Notes: a model not told the origin generated them from the sequence alone. Counted from the stretch's first letter, positions 8,627-17,665 are shown. The stretch is 64,000 nucleotides of DNA from Xylanibacter ruminicola (GCA_015060625.1 SUYC01000008.1:1-64000); one strand, 5' to 3'. Numbers and translations: made by a program.

Positions 8627-11600
8627 ATGATTGATAAGAAATACATAGACAAGGTTCTTGACGAGGTTGATCTGGCAGAAGTGGTGTCTGACTATGGTGT
8701 CAAGCTTCAGCTCAGAGGCCATACCGCAAAAGGATGCTGCCCTTTCCATCAGGAGGACACACCCTCGTTCCACGTTGACACGGCCAAGAACCTATACCAC
8801 TGTTTCGGATGTGGCAAGGGTGGCAACGTCATCAACTTTGTGATGGAACAGGACGGTCTCACTTTTCCCCTTGCTGTCAAGAAACTGCTGAAGGAGAAAT
8901 TGCATATTGACTTGTCTGACTCAGATCTCCAGTCAACACCCGAAGAGGAAGAGCGATACAAGAAACTGGAGTCCATGCGCATTATCAATGAAAGGCTTTG
9001 CGCATTCTTCTGCCAGGAAATAGGGAAGGAAACACCAGATGCCAAGTCAGCAAATGCATATATGCTCAGCAGATGGAACGAAGAGTATTGCAAGGAGAAG
9101 CATATCGGCTATGCTCCTGACAATTGGACATCCGTTATCGACTATGCAAAGAAAGAAGGCCTTAGTTTGGAACTGATGCAGGAAATGGGCATTCTGAAAC
9201 TGAGTGAGAAGACACACTCCGTCTACTGCGTCTATCGTAACCGCATCATGATTCCCATCCGTGACAGATATTCCCATATCGAGGGATTCACGGCAAGGGC
9301 GATAGACGACAAGTCGGATTGTAAGTATCTCAATTCTGCCGACAGCGATTTGTATTGCAAGTCCCGTTCCATCTTTGGAATCGACACTGCCATCAAGAAA
9401 GCACGGGGAGACAGAAAGCTGTACTTAGTAGAGGGGGCGCCTGATGTGATGAAGCTACAGTCAGTTGGTATCTTCAATGCCATAGCCTCCCTTGGTGGCT
9501 CATGGACAGTCAATCAGTTCCAGAAACTGAAAGACTATCGTTTACAGGATTGCACGCTCTGCTTTATCCCAGACTCAGATATTCCGAAAGACAAGGAAGA
9601 ACTCGGTGCAGGCTTTTGTAACGTTATCCATAATGGAGCCCTCGCCATGCGCCAAGGCTTCACCGTCAGCGTCAAGGAGATTCCCAATGACCTCAGCGTA
9701 GAAAAACCAAAGAAGATAGACCCTGATGAGTTCTTCACTGACAAAGCCGATCTTGCCAAGTTGGAGGAACGCGAGTTCCTATTATGGGCATTTGAGAAAC
9801 GGTTCAACAAGAACGGTACGACGGAGGAGAAACAGAAAGCCATCGACGAGACTTGTGAACTGCTCCTCTGTATCAAGGACGAAGCCATTCGGGAGCGATA
9901 CATCACTGCTCTTGCGAGGATTGACGGCAACAAGACCATCTGGCGCCAGGCTCTCAATACCGCCATGAAGAAACGGCAGAAGCAACTCTCCGAGAAGAAC
10001 AACGAGGGCGACATTGACATGCTCCGTTCTTTTGGCTTTACCGTCCAGCATGGCTGTTATTATGGCTATAACCAGAAGGGAGAGGAGAAGCAATGGTCTA
10101 ACTTCACTCTGAAGCCCCTGTTCCATGTCAAGGATGATATTCATCCCATCCGCTTGTTCGAGATATGCAACTCCGACGGACAAAAAGAGATTATCGAGCT
10201 GAATATGGAGGAATTCACCTCTTCCAAGAAACTGCGTCAGAAACTTGTCGGTATCGGCAACTATACATGGCTGGCAGATGACTCTTCACAAATCCAACTG
10301 ATGCGCTATCTGGCCAAGGTGTCTGAAACCGCCGTGGAAATCAAACAACTTGGTTGGCAACAGCAGGGCTTTTACTGTTTCTGCAATGGTGCCTTGGAAG
10401 ATGGTATCTGGCATCCTGTAGATGACAAGGGCATCGTCAGGCTGGAGAAACGCAACTATTATCTTCCCGCCATGTCGCAGATTTACAAGGACTCTACGGA
10501 ACTGTATTCCAATGAACGCAAATTCCGCCACCAGACCTATTCCAATATCTCCTTACACGACTATTTCTCCAAGATAGTCGATGTGTTTGGCGATAATGCG
10601 GTTATCAGCCTCTGCTTCTATATGGCTACGCTCTTCAAGGATGTCTATAAGCAGAAGTCCCCTTCTTTCCCTATCCTCAACATCTTTGGCCCAAAGGGTT
10701 CTGGTAAGACCGAACTGGCTGAGACGATGATGGCTTTCTTCGTCGTGGGTAACGAGCCTCAGAATATTGAGACGGCCACCATTCCCGCACTGGCTGATGC
10801 CGTAGCCAGCGTCAGCAATGCCCTTGTCCATATCGACGAATACAAGAACGGTATCGACACCAAGAAGATTGAATGGCTCAAAGACCTCTGGGCATGCATC
10901 GGGCGCAGTCGTATGAACATGGACAAGGATAAGAAACGCGAACAGGCCAGGGTGGACTCTGGCATCATCCTCACAGGTCAGGAGATGCCGACTGCCGACA
11001 TTGCCTTGTTTACACGACTCATCTTCCTGGCCTACGACCGCGACCACCACAACCAGCAGGAACGTGAACGCTTTGCTGAGTTGATGCAGCTGCGAATGTA
11101 TGGTGCTACGCACATCACCATCCAACTCGTGAGTCTGCGCGACAAGTTCACGGAGCGATTCGAACTCGCCTGGGAAAAGGCAAAGACTGATGTCACCTTA
11201 CATTCCAAGTGGAATCCGGAACTGAAAGACCGTATCGAGAACAACTGGCTTGTTCCCCTATCGGCATACCTTGCCCTACAAGGAAGCATCGAATTCCCAT
11301 TCACCTATAACCATCTGCTCGACCTCTGTATGGACGGACTGATCCGGCAAAACAAGCTGTGCAACCGTGCCGACGAGGTGACCAACTTCTGGAGCCTCAT
11401 TAGCTGTGCGCAGCAGAAGGGCGAACTCATTAACGAGAAGGATTATCTCATTAAGTCAAAGAGCCGACTGAAGACCAACAAAATGAGGGACGGCTATGAG
11501 TTTGGTGAGCCTCGTCAGATTCTGATGCTCAGGAAGAATACTGCATTCAATGTCTATCAGAAGTTTGGTCGTGAGATGAATGTCGGCACGCTGCCCAATG

Positions 11601-11878
11601 AGTCCATTGAGTATTATCTCCAGATTTCTCCGGAATATCTAGGCGTGGCAACCTCTGCTGAGCGGTTCAAACGCATCAACTCCAACGGCCAGCCTGTGCA
11701 GAACTATGTATTGGAGGGTGGAAAGCCCAAGTGCAAGGTCATCACCGAGCAGGACCGCCCTCTCTGCTTTTGCTATACCGATGTTTGCGAGCATTACGGC
11801 ATCAACCTGAGTACATTCCTCAGTGACTCACTTGATGACGAACCCACCGAAACAAAACAAGAAGAACTGCCGTTTTAA
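8627..11878 (+). CDS. CHC2-TOPRIM primase fused to helicase-like ATPase
   Basis: This 1083-residue replication protein has a CHC2 zinc finger (about residues 37-62: CCPFHQ..YHCFGCGKGGN), a TOPRIM domain (about 235-300: LYLVEGAPDVMKL, then CFIPDSD) and a P-loop ATPase (about 685-700: NIFGPKGSGKTELAE, then VHIDEYKNG). It would prime and unwind DNA during replication of the excised or transferred single strand. A spaced set of TGTCGCA repeats begins 11 bases after the stop. This is a common Bacteroidales element gene; no truncation is visible. Confidence 0.8.
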   Translation: MIDKKYIDKVLDEVDLAEVVSDYGVKLQLRGHTAKGCCPFHQEDTPSFHVDTAKNLYHCFGCGKGGNVINFVMEQDGLTFPLAVKKLLKEKLHIDLSDSDLQSTPEEEERYKKLESMRIINERLCAFFCQEIGKETPDAKSANAYMLSRWNEEYCKEKHIGYAPDNWTSVIDYAKKEGLSLELMQEMGILKLSEKTHSVYCVYRNRIMIPIRDRYSHIEGFTARAIDDKSDCKYLNSADSDLYCKSRSIFGIDTAIKKARGDRKLYLVEGAPDVMKLQSVGIFNAIASLGGSWTVNQFQKLKDYRLQDCTLCFIPDSDIPKDKEELGAGFCNVIHNGALAMRQGFTVSVKEIPNDLSVEKPKKIDPDEFFTDKADLAKLEEREFLLWAFEKRFNKNGTTEEKQKAIDETCELLLCIKDEAIRERYITALARIDGNKTIWRQALNTAMKKRQKQLSEKNNEGDIDMLRSFGFTVQHGCYYGYNQKGEEKQWSNFTLKPLFHVKDDIHPIRLFEICNSDGQKEIIELNMEEFTSSKKLRQKLVGIGNYTWLADDSSQIQLMRYLAKVSETAVEIKQLGWQQQGFYCFCNGALEDGIWHPVDDKGIVRLEKRNYYLPAMSQIYKDSTELYSNERKFRHQTYSNISLHDYFSKIVDVFGDNAVISLCFYMATLFKDVYKQKSPSFPILNIFGPKGSGKTELAETMMAFFVVGNEPQNIETATIPALADAVASVSNALVHIDEYKNGIDTKKIEWLKDLWACIGRSRMNMDKDKKREQARVDSGIILTGQEMPTADIALFTRLIFLAYDRDHHNQQERERFAELMQLRMYGATHITIQLVSLRDKFTERFELAWEKAKTDVTLHSKWNPELKDRIENNWLVPLSAYLALQGSIEFPFTYNHLLDLCMDGLIRQNKLCNRADEVTNFWSLISCAQQKGELINEKDYLIKSKSRLKTNKMRDGYEFGEPRQILMLRKNTAFNVYQKFGREMNVGTLPNESIEYYLQISPEYLGVATSAERFKRINSNGQPVQNYVLEGGKPKCKVITEQDRPLCFCYTDVCEHYGINLSTFLSDSLDDEPTETKQEELPF

Positions 11879-11888
11879 GCAATCCTCA

Positions 11889-12109
11889 TGTCGCACTTGT
11901 CGCAACTTGCGCACAACTGATTTACAGACACTTAGCAACCATACCGCTTGTAGCATCGCCCTCGCATGCTGTCGCACTATAAGCCCAGGCATATCGTTCT
12001 GTAGCTCTATTGTAGCAGTAATTATGGGTAGATATGATTGATACAACATCTCTTGCTCCCTATTAATCACTGGTTCTGATAATGGCGACAGGTGCGACAA
12101 CCTGCGACA
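11889..12109. repeat. TGTCGCA repeats, candidate origin iterons
   Basis: TGTCGCA occurs at 11889, 11898 and 11970 on the plus strand. The inverse TGCGACA occurs at 12093 and 12103, with a near match (GGCGACA) at 12084. The outer pairs form a long imperfect inverted repeat. Position directly after the primase-helicase gene suggests an origin, which is inference. Confidence 0.45.
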
Positions 12110-12131
12110 TGCATCCTATCCCCTTCATGTA

Positions 12132-12326
12132 ACCACACACACCATCCAGTCTGAATGTCGGCAGTTGCTGCTCTGCGTGCGCTTCATCAGGGAAAACAGG
12201 TCAATGCTTGCCGCCTTGCAGAAAAAAGACTGGAAAGTGTTTGCACGCCTCTATAACGGACCGGCATACGCACAGAACCGTTATGACGAGAAACTCAGCA
12301 CTGCTTATTCTTCTTTTAACAAATAG
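12132..12326 (+). pseudogene. N-acetylmuramidase C-terminal remnant
   Basis: One frame encodes a tail ending FARLYNGPAYAQNRYDEKLS..FNK, preceded by VRFIRENRSMLAALQKKDW. This matches the conserved C-terminus of phage-type N-acetylmuramidases (ALxxxDWxxFARxYNGPxYxxNxYDxKL). The catalytic N-terminal part is gone and no start codon serves it. It is a leftover of an earlier gene at this cargo site. Confidence 0.65.
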
Positions 12327-12346
12327 GGTTAAATTATATTAAAATC

Positions 12347-12353
12347 GGGGGGG
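12347..12353. repeat. Homopolymer of seven G
   Basis: Seven consecutive G bases lie 38 bases upstream of the -7 box of the precursor gene. Such runs slip during replication; an effect on expression is possible but unproven. Confidence 0.6.
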
Positions 12354-12391
12354 TAAAAATGTTTAATCCATAAATAGTGAATACTATTTTG

Positions 12392-12399
12392 TAACTTTG
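12392..12399 (+). promoter_or_regulatory. -7 box of the peptide operon
   Basis: TAACTTTG matches the Bacteroidetes -7 consensus. The region about 20 bases upstream has no clear TTTG. The 5' leader would be about 60 bases. Confidence 0.5.
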
Positions 12400-12464
12400 C
12401 TCGCTGAAACATTGAATAATGTGCAAATTTAATTTTATATTAACCCTTTAAAGTTTATACAATT

Positions 12465-12587
12465 ATGGAAGGAAAAAAGAAATTCGAGAAACCTGAACTG
12501 CAGGTGGTAGAGTTGAAACGACCTATCTTGAGTGGTAGTGGTTGTTCGTATTTTTGTTGGGAGTTAGATACAACGAGCCCGGAGTAA
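12465..12587 (+). CDS. RiPP precursor peptide (40 residues)
   Basis: This short gene encodes MEGKKKFEKPELQVVELK followed by RPILSGSGCSYFCWELDTTSPE. The charged leader with KPELQVVELK resembles other short Prevotella/Bacteroides precursor-like peptides (P-x-x-x-VV-x-L, then a GSG motif). The C-terminal core has two Cys (27 and 31) enclosing Ser-Tyr-Phe and followed by Trp32. It is the first gene of an operon with radical-SAM/SPASM maturases, PqqD-like leader binders, a protease and an exporter, so a ribosomally made, modified and secreted peptide is expected. The product and its bond type are unknown. No second precursor is visible in the 97 bases that follow. Confidence 0.7.
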   Translation: MEGKKKFEKPELQVVELKRPILSGSGCSYFCWELDTTSPE

Positions 12588-12684
12588 TCATTTTCTCATT
12601 CAAGTACCAGCAACAATGACATGTGCTTAGCCCGGCGTATCAGGGATGCTTCACCTATGCGTTGAGGTAAAACCCAAGAGGACA

Positions 12685-14010
12685 ATGAAAATCATTATCC
12701 CACCAGCATCATTGTTTGAACAGATTGCAGGTCGGCAGAAGCGAGCTGACGGTCAGCATTACCGCTTGATGACCTATGTGGTGCAGCAGCCCGTCATCGA
12801 CGGGCTGCTGCTCTACAACACCCTGACGTGCTCGCTGGTGCTGTTGTCGCCCGACGAGGCCGCCGACCTCACAGCGCAACGCGAACTGATAGACCGTTGG
12901 TTCCTGGTGCCAGAGGCGCACGACGACAGGAAACTCTCTCAGCAGGTCCGGCAGATGGCAGTACTCCTCGAGCCCGCCTCCAAGGCCATCAACACCTATG
13001 TCATCCTCCCCACCACTGGCTGCAACGCACGCTGCTTCTACTGCTACGAGCAGGGCACGAGGCCTGTCACCATGACCGCCGAGACTGCAAGCAAGGTGGT
13101 GCGTTACATCGTGGCGCATCGTGGCGGCGAGCAAGTTTGGTGCACTTGGTTCGGTGGCGAGCCGTTGGTCAATGCCAAAGTCATCGACCAGATATGTACA
13201 GAACTTCGTGAGCAGGGCGTGCCGTTCCGCTCGGAGATGATTTCCAACGGCTACTTGTTCGACGCCGACATGGTGAAGCGTGCCAAAGAATTGTGGCAAT
13301 TACAATGGGTGCAGATTACGCTCGACGGCGCGGCGCAGACCTACAACCGCGTAAAGGACTATGTGTATCGTGACGTGAATGCCTTCGAGCGCGTGCTGCA
13401 GAACATCGGCCTGCTGATCGCCGCAGGCATCCGTGTAAAAACACGCCTGAACGTCGGTAAGCATAACATCGTGGAGATGGCTGAATTGGTAGAACTGCTG
13501 CACCAGCGCTTCGGTGCCGACGAGCATCTCACCGTCACTCCCCGTGCATTGTTTGAGGAGGAAGATAACGCCGAACTCTTTGCTCAGCTGATGCAGTTGG
13601 AACAGCAGATAGCCGCTTGTGGCTCCCATTTTAAAGGGAGATTGCCGAAGAGCATTAGGGTGAATAGATGCATGGCCGAAGTCGACGGCAGTCGTGTGGT
13701 GATTGCTCCTGACGGCCACCTCGGCAAATGCCATCAATACATCGACCGCGAGTTTTTCGGCCAAATCGACAGCGAGGAGCGCAATGATGCCATCCTCCGC
13801 AAGTTCAAGGAGCGCCGGGCCGACATAGATGCCTGCACCACCTGCTTCAACTATCCCCAATGCATCCGCCTCGTAATGTGTAAAAAAGATATTAACTGTA
13901 CATCTGTAAAACAGCAGGAACGGCTGCACGAAACGATGGAGGGTATGAAAGATGAATACGAACGCTATTTAAACAATGAAAATCATTATCCCGACAGCAT
14001 CACTGTTTGA
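12685..14010 (+). CDS. Radical-SAM/SPASM peptide maturase 1
   Basis: This 441-residue enzyme would modify the precursor peptide with radical chemistry. The [4Fe-4S]-SAM motif is CNARCFYC (Cys 113, 117, 120). The C-terminal SPASM region has GHLGKC and then CTTCFNYPQC, with a further Cys five residues on. Residues 1-100 form a separate N-terminal domain with LLLYNTLTCSLVLLSPDEA, as in other peptide-modifying SPASM enzymes. I chose the ATG at 12685 because AAGAGG lies 4 bases before it and the paralogue starts with the same MKIIIP. It overlaps the next gene by 35 bases. Thioether or other C-C/C-O cross-links are possible; the motif does not decide. Confidence 0.8.
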   Translation: MKIIIPPASLFEQIAGRQKRADGQHYRLMTYVVQQPVIDGLLLYNTLTCSLVLLSPDEAADLTAQRELIDRWFLVPEAHDDRKLSQQVRQMAVLLEPASKAINTYVILPTTGCNARCFYCYEQGTRPVTMTAETASKVVRYIVAHRGGEQVWCTWFGGEPLVNAKVIDQICTELREQGVPFRSEMISNGYLFDADMVKRAKELWQLQWVQITLDGAAQTYNRVKDYVYRDVNAFERVLQNIGLLIAAGIRVKTRLNVGKHNIVEMAELVELLHQRFGADEHLTVTPRALFEEEDNAELFAQLMQLEQQIAACGSHFKGRLPKSIRVNRCMAEVDGSRVVIAPDGHLGKCHQYIDREFFGQIDSEERNDAILRKFKERRADIDACTTCFNYPQCIRLVMCKKDINCTSVKQQERLHETMEGMKDEYERYLNNENHYPDSITV

Positions 14011-15295
14011 ACAGACTGTAGGCCGGCAGAAGCGGGCCGACGGTCAGCAATACCGACTGATGACCTACGTGGTGCAGCAGCTGGTGGATGACGGGCTACT
14101 GCTCTATAATACCCTGACCTGCTCGCTGGTGTTGCTGACACCTGACGAAACTGCTGATATCACGACCCAGCGGGAACTGATAGACCGATGGTTCCTGGTG
14201 CCACAAGAGCATGACGACCTGAAACTCTGCCGCCAGGTCCGGCAAATGGCGTCGCTCCTCAAACCCTCAGCCAATACCATCGGTGACTATACCATCCTAC
14301 CCACTACTGGCTGCAACGCCCGCTGCTTCTACTGTTATGAGCAGGGCACGAAGCCCGTCACCATGACCGCCGAGACTGCCGACAAGGTGGCGCGATACAT
14401 CGTGAAGCATCGTGGCGACGAGAAAGTCAAAATCAGTTGGTTCGGCGGCGAGCCGCTGGTCAACGCCAAGGTGATTGACCAAATATGCACGGAACTCAGC
14501 CAGCAGGGCGTGCCGTTTCGTTCCTCAATGATTTCCAATGGCTACCTGATGGATGCCGACATGGTAGAGCGTGCCAAGGATCTGTGGCAGTTGCAATGGG
14601 TGCAGATCACCCTTGACGGCACGGCGCAGACCTACAACCGCGTAAAAGACTACGTCAATCGGGGTGTGAATGCTTTCGAGCGCGTGCTGGAAAACATCGG
14701 CCTGCTGACCGCTGCGGGTATCCGAGTGGAAATTCGCCTGAATGTCGGTAAGCATAACATCGGGGAGATGTCCGAATTGGTGGAACTGCTGCATCAGCGC
14801 TTTGGCACCAACGAGCATCTATCCATCTATTCCTGTGTGCTCTATGGTGAGCGCTCGCCGGAAGATATCGCCGAGCTTTTTTCTCAAAGGATGCAGTTGG
14901 AGCAGCAGATTGCGAAGTGTGGCTACTGCCATCAGAGATTGCCAAAAGACATCCAACTGAATCAATGCATGGCCGACAACGACGGAAGTGTGGTGATTGC
15001 TCCTGACGGACACCTTGGCAAATGCGAGCACTTCTTTGACCGCGAGTTATTCGGACACATTGACAGCGAGGAGCGCGACAAGGCCATTATCCGCAAGTTC
15101 AAGGAGCTTCGGGCAGACAGCGAGTCCTGCGCCACCTGTCCTTTCTATCCCCAATGTTACCGCCTTGAGATGTGTCCTACTATTGAAATGTGTACACTTG
15201 AGATGCTGCAGGAGGGGTTGCATAAAATGAAGGAGTCCATGAAATATGAATGCTATCTAAAAAACAAAAACGTTAAAGATAACGAAAACAGGTAA
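13976..15295 (+). CDS. Radical-SAM/SPASM peptide maturase 2
   Basis: The 439-residue protein is a close paralogue of the previous enzyme over its full length, with the same N-terminal domain, CNARCFYC motif and SPASM cysteines (GHLGKC, CATCPFYPQC and a further Cys). The core rSAM part is almost unchanged, while the last 130 residues differ more, including a YSCVLYGERS insert. Tandem duplication followed by divergence of the substrate-facing C-terminus is likely. Its start lies inside the end of maturase 1, so translation is probably coupled. No catalytic residue is missing, so both enzymes look active. Confidence 0.8.
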   Translation: MKIIIPTASLFEQTVGRQKRADGQQYRLMTYVVQQLVDDGLLLYNTLTCSLVLLTPDETADITTQRELIDRWFLVPQEHDDLKLCRQVRQMASLLKPSANTIGDYTILPTTGCNARCFYCYEQGTKPVTMTAETADKVARYIVKHRGDEKVKISWFGGEPLVNAKVIDQICTELSQQGVPFRSSMISNGYLMDADMVERAKDLWQLQWVQITLDGTAQTYNRVKDYVNRGVNAFERVLENIGLLTAAGIRVEIRLNVGKHNIGEMSELVELLHQRFGTNEHLSIYSCVLYGERSPEDIAELFSQRMQLEQQIAKCGYCHQRLPKDIQLNQCMADNDGSVVIAPDGHLGKCEHFFDRELFGHIDSEERDKAIIRKFKELRADSESCATCPFYPQCYRLEMCPTIEMCTLEMLQEGLHKMKESMKYECYLKNKNVKDNENR

Positions 15296-15299
15296 GACG

Positions 15300-15560
15300 A
15301 TGAAACTGAAATATGACATTGCCATCCAGGAGGTGGCCGACAAGTTCATGGCCGTGGCCAAGAACGGCGAGACGGAAGAAGTGGCAAAGGTGCTCACCCT
15401 GAACGAGACGGGCGCCATCATCCTGCGTGCCTTGCAGGACGGTGCCGACACCTCAGCAATCGTCAGCCAACTGCTGGCGGAATACGACGTTAGTCCGCAG
15501 GAGGCGGAAGCCGAGGTAAACAACTTTATTGACATGCTGAAGGAGAATGGCATTGCATAA
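15300..15560 (+). CDS. PqqD-like leader-binding protein 1
   Basis: The protein has 86 residues and a PqqD-like fold (RRE): YDIAIQEVADKFMAVAKN, then LNETGAIILRALQDGADTSAIVSQLLAEYDVSPQEAEAEVNNFIDMLKENGIA. Proteins of this family bind the leader peptide and bring it to a radical-SAM enzyme. It starts 4 bases after maturase 2 and its stop is followed at once by the next ATG. A second PqqD-like gene lies at 17662, so leader recognition may be split between two steps. Confidence 0.8.
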   Translation: MKLKYDIAIQEVADKFMAVAKNGETEEVAKVLTLNETGAIILRALQDGADTSAIVSQLLAEYDVSPQEAEAEVNNFIDMLKENGIA

Positions 15561-15561
15561 T

Positions 15562-16404
15562 ATGATGACGAGAATCTACAGGGTAGCAGGGCATACGTTT
15601 GCCATCAGCGGCAGGGTCGAACTCTTCGAGCAGATGGATAACTTGGAACCCTTTGCATGTGAAGGCGGCGAGCCGTTGTTTTCGTTGATGGAAGACAGCG
15701 GCGAAGTGCCTGAATATACGGAAGTGTTTCGGCAAGAGGAGAGTTGGCCGCGTATCATCTGCGGTCATGCTGTCTCGGGAAACGACGTGTTTGAATTTAG
15801 AGGAAGAACGAATTCAAAGGGCTGTCTGGTCTGTTCCAAAGACTACCGCGAGGGGCGTATCATTATGACGAGCCGCATTTCCAAGACGGTACTTAATAAT
15901 TCTTTGATGATGATGTTTACCTTGGCAACGGCAGGGAAAGGCACGCTGCTTTTCCATGCTGCCGTGGTGAGTCAGGAGGGCAAAGGCTATCTGTTCCTCG
16001 GCACCAGCGGAACGGGGAAAAGCACGCACGCCCAGTTGTGGCTGGAGCACATCGAGGGAACGGAACTGGTCAACGACGACAATCCGGTGGTGAGAGACGG
16101 GGTGGTCTATGGCTCGCCCTGGAGCGGCAAGACACCGTGCTACAGGAATGTCAGCGTCCCCATTGGCGGCATTGTCATGCTAAGCCAGGCACCTTATAAC
16201 AAGATACGCCGTCTGAGCGGTATCGAGGCATACGTGGATCTGGCTGAGAGTGTCGGCGGCATGCCTTGGAACATCCGTATCTCCGAGGATCTGCACCAGA
16301 AGATGAACAAGTTAGCCTCCACCGTGCCGATGTGGCATCTGGAATGCCTGCCCGACGAGGCGGCAGCGAGGCTGTGCCATGAGACAATCCACAACATAAG
16401 ATGA
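15562..16404 (+). CDS. HPr-kinase-like P-loop protein 1
   Basis: This 280-residue protein has a C-terminal HprK/PEPCK-like P-loop (FLGTSGTGKSTHAQLW, about residues 150-165) and ELVNDDNPVV after it. The N-terminal 100 residues start RVAGHTFAISG and are specific to this type. HprK-like proteins accompany PqqD and protease genes in many RiPP clusters, including lasso peptide clusters, where a kinase may phosphorylate the peptide. Here its substrate is unknown. I chose the ATG at 15562 rather than an earlier one inside the PqqD gene because the paralogue starts MMTR as well. Confidence 0.65.
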   Translation: MMTRIYRVAGHTFAISGRVELFEQMDNLEPFACEGGEPLFSLMEDSGEVPEYTEVFRQEESWPRIICGHAVSGNDVFEFRGRTNSKGCLVCSKDYREGRIIMTSRISKTVLNNSLMMMFTLATAGKGTLLFHAAVVSQEGKGYLFLGTSGTGKSTHAQLWLEHIEGTELVNDDNPVVRDGVVYGSPWSGKTPCYRNVSVPIGGIVMLSQAPYNKIRRLSGIEAYVDLAESVGGMPWNIRISEDLHQKMNKLASTVPMWHLECLPDEAAARLCHETIHNIR

Positions 16405-17246
16405 TGACGAGGCATTACAGGGTGGCAGGGCATACGTTTGCCGTCAGCGGCCAAGCCGAACTTTTTGAGCAGATGGGGAGCTATGAACCATTTGTATGTG
16501 AAAGATGTGAGCCGTTGTTTTCGTTGACAATAGAACGTGGTGTAGTGCCAGAATATACGGAAGTGTACCCGTCTAAGAAGAGTTCGGGTATTTTATACGG
16601 TCATACTGTTTCGGGAAACGAGGTGTATGACGTTGTGGTGAGAGCGAAGTCAGAGGCTTGTCTGATTTGTTCCAAAGACTATAGCGAAGGTCGGATCATC
16701 ATGACGGGTGACACTTCTACGAAGAAGCTTGATCGTTTGCTGAAGATTATGTATACTTTGGCGACGGCAGGAAAAGACACGCTGCTCCTCCACGCTGTAG
16801 TTGTAAGCTCTGAAGGCAAGGGTTACATATTTCTGGGTCGCAGCGGTACCGGGAAAAGCACGCACGCCCGATTATGGCTGGAGAATATAGAGGGGACGGA
16901 GTTGGTCAACGATGACTATCCCGTGGTGAGAGGCGGGGTGGTCTATGGTTCACCCTTGCTCTGCAAGACACCATGCTACAGGAATGTCAGTTACCCCATT
17001 GGCGGCATTGTAAGGCTTAGCCAGGCCCCCTATAACAAGATACGCCGTCTGAGCGGTATCGAGGCATACCTGAATCTGTATGAGTGCGTCAGCAGAAACC
17101 TTTGGTATAGTTTTATAGCCAAGGATATCGAAGATAGCCTGCACCAGACGATGAACAAGTTAGCCTCCACCGTGCCGATGTGGCATCTGGAATGCCTGCC
17201 CGACGAGGCGGCAGCGAGGCTGTGTCATGATACCATCACACGATGA
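16401..17246 (+). CDS. HPr-kinase-like P-loop protein 2
   Basis: This 281-residue paralogue of the previous gene overlaps it by 4 bases. The P-loop GRSGTGKSTHARLW is intact and the order of motifs is the same. The region around KNLWYSFIAKDIEDSLHQ (residues 232-250) has a small insertion compared with paralogue 1. The last 30 residues of both proteins are nearly identical even at the DNA level, as expected for a recent duplication or gene conversion. Role as for protein 1, unknown. Confidence 0.65.
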   Translation: MMTRHYRVAGHTFAVSGQAELFEQMGSYEPFVCERCEPLFSLTIERGVVPEYTEVYPSKKSSGILYGHTVSGNEVYDVVVRAKSEACLICSKDYSEGRIIMTGDTSTKKLDRLLKIMYTLATAGKDTLLLHAVVVSSEGKGYIFLGRSGTGKSTHARLWLENIEGTELVNDDYPVVRGGVVYGSPLLCKTPCYRNVSYPIGGIVRLSQAPYNKIRRLSGIEAYLNLYECVSRNLWYSFIAKDIEDSLHQTMNKLASTVPMWHLECLPDEAAARLCHDTITR

Positions 17247-17665
17247 CTGACAACGACATCATAGAAGAAGCCATCAGGCTGGTAAAGGAAGACGTGAACG
17301 TGACGCTACCCGTCAAAGGGCGGAGCATGCTGCCGTTTATCATAGGTGGCAAAGAGAGCGTCATCCTGCATAGGCCGGGACTGATAGACGTAGGCGACGT
17401 GGTGCTGGCATGGGTTGACGGCTGTCGGTATGTGGTGCATCGGATTATCCGCATCGACGGTGACCGCATCACACTGATGGGCGACGGCAATCTGACAACG
17501 GAGCACTGTGCCCTCGGCGACATCAAGGCTTGTGTGACGCATGTGGTGGATGCCATGGATAAGACACATTATTTATATAACAGGTGGCGGATGCTTGGTT
17601 CAAAAGTTTGGTACTGGCTGCGCCCCATCAGAAGGTATTTATTAGCAATATATAGGAGATTATGA
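17243..17665 (+). CDS. S24/S26-like peptidase, candidate leader protease
   Basis: This 140-residue protein resembles the signal-peptidase/LexA fold: VKGRSMLPFI (catalytic Ser motif GxSMxP), then VGDVVLAWV, YVVHRIIRIDGD and LMGDGN. The base at the usual Lys position is His in YVVHRII, the Ser-His form found in SipW/Sec11-type signal peptidases. No membrane anchor is seen. In this operon the exporter lacks a C39 peptidase domain, so this protein is the best candidate for leader removal. It overlaps its neighbours by 4 bases on both sides. Confidence 0.65.
   Translation: MTDNDIIEEAIRLVKEDVNVTLPVKGRSMLPFIIGGKESVILHRPGLIDVGDVVLAWVDGCRYVVHRIIRIDGDRITLMGDGNLTTEHCALGDIKACVTHVVDAMDKTHYLYNRWRMLGSKVWYWLRPIRRYLLAIYRRL

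Larger units (their letters stand above)
11879..12464. other. Gene-free stretch with TGTCGCA repeats and endolysin remnant
   Basis: These 586 bases hold no intact gene. They contain six TGTCGCA-type repeats in two orientations (11889-12109), an N-acetylmuramidase tail remnant (12132-12326), a run of seven G (12347-12353) and the promoter box of the peptide precursor (12392-12399). Confidence 0.6.

Noticed and set aside
11828..12100. 90-residue minus-strand frame behind the primase
   Set aside because: It overlaps the primase end and the TGTCGCA repeats, and shows no domain or ribosome site.
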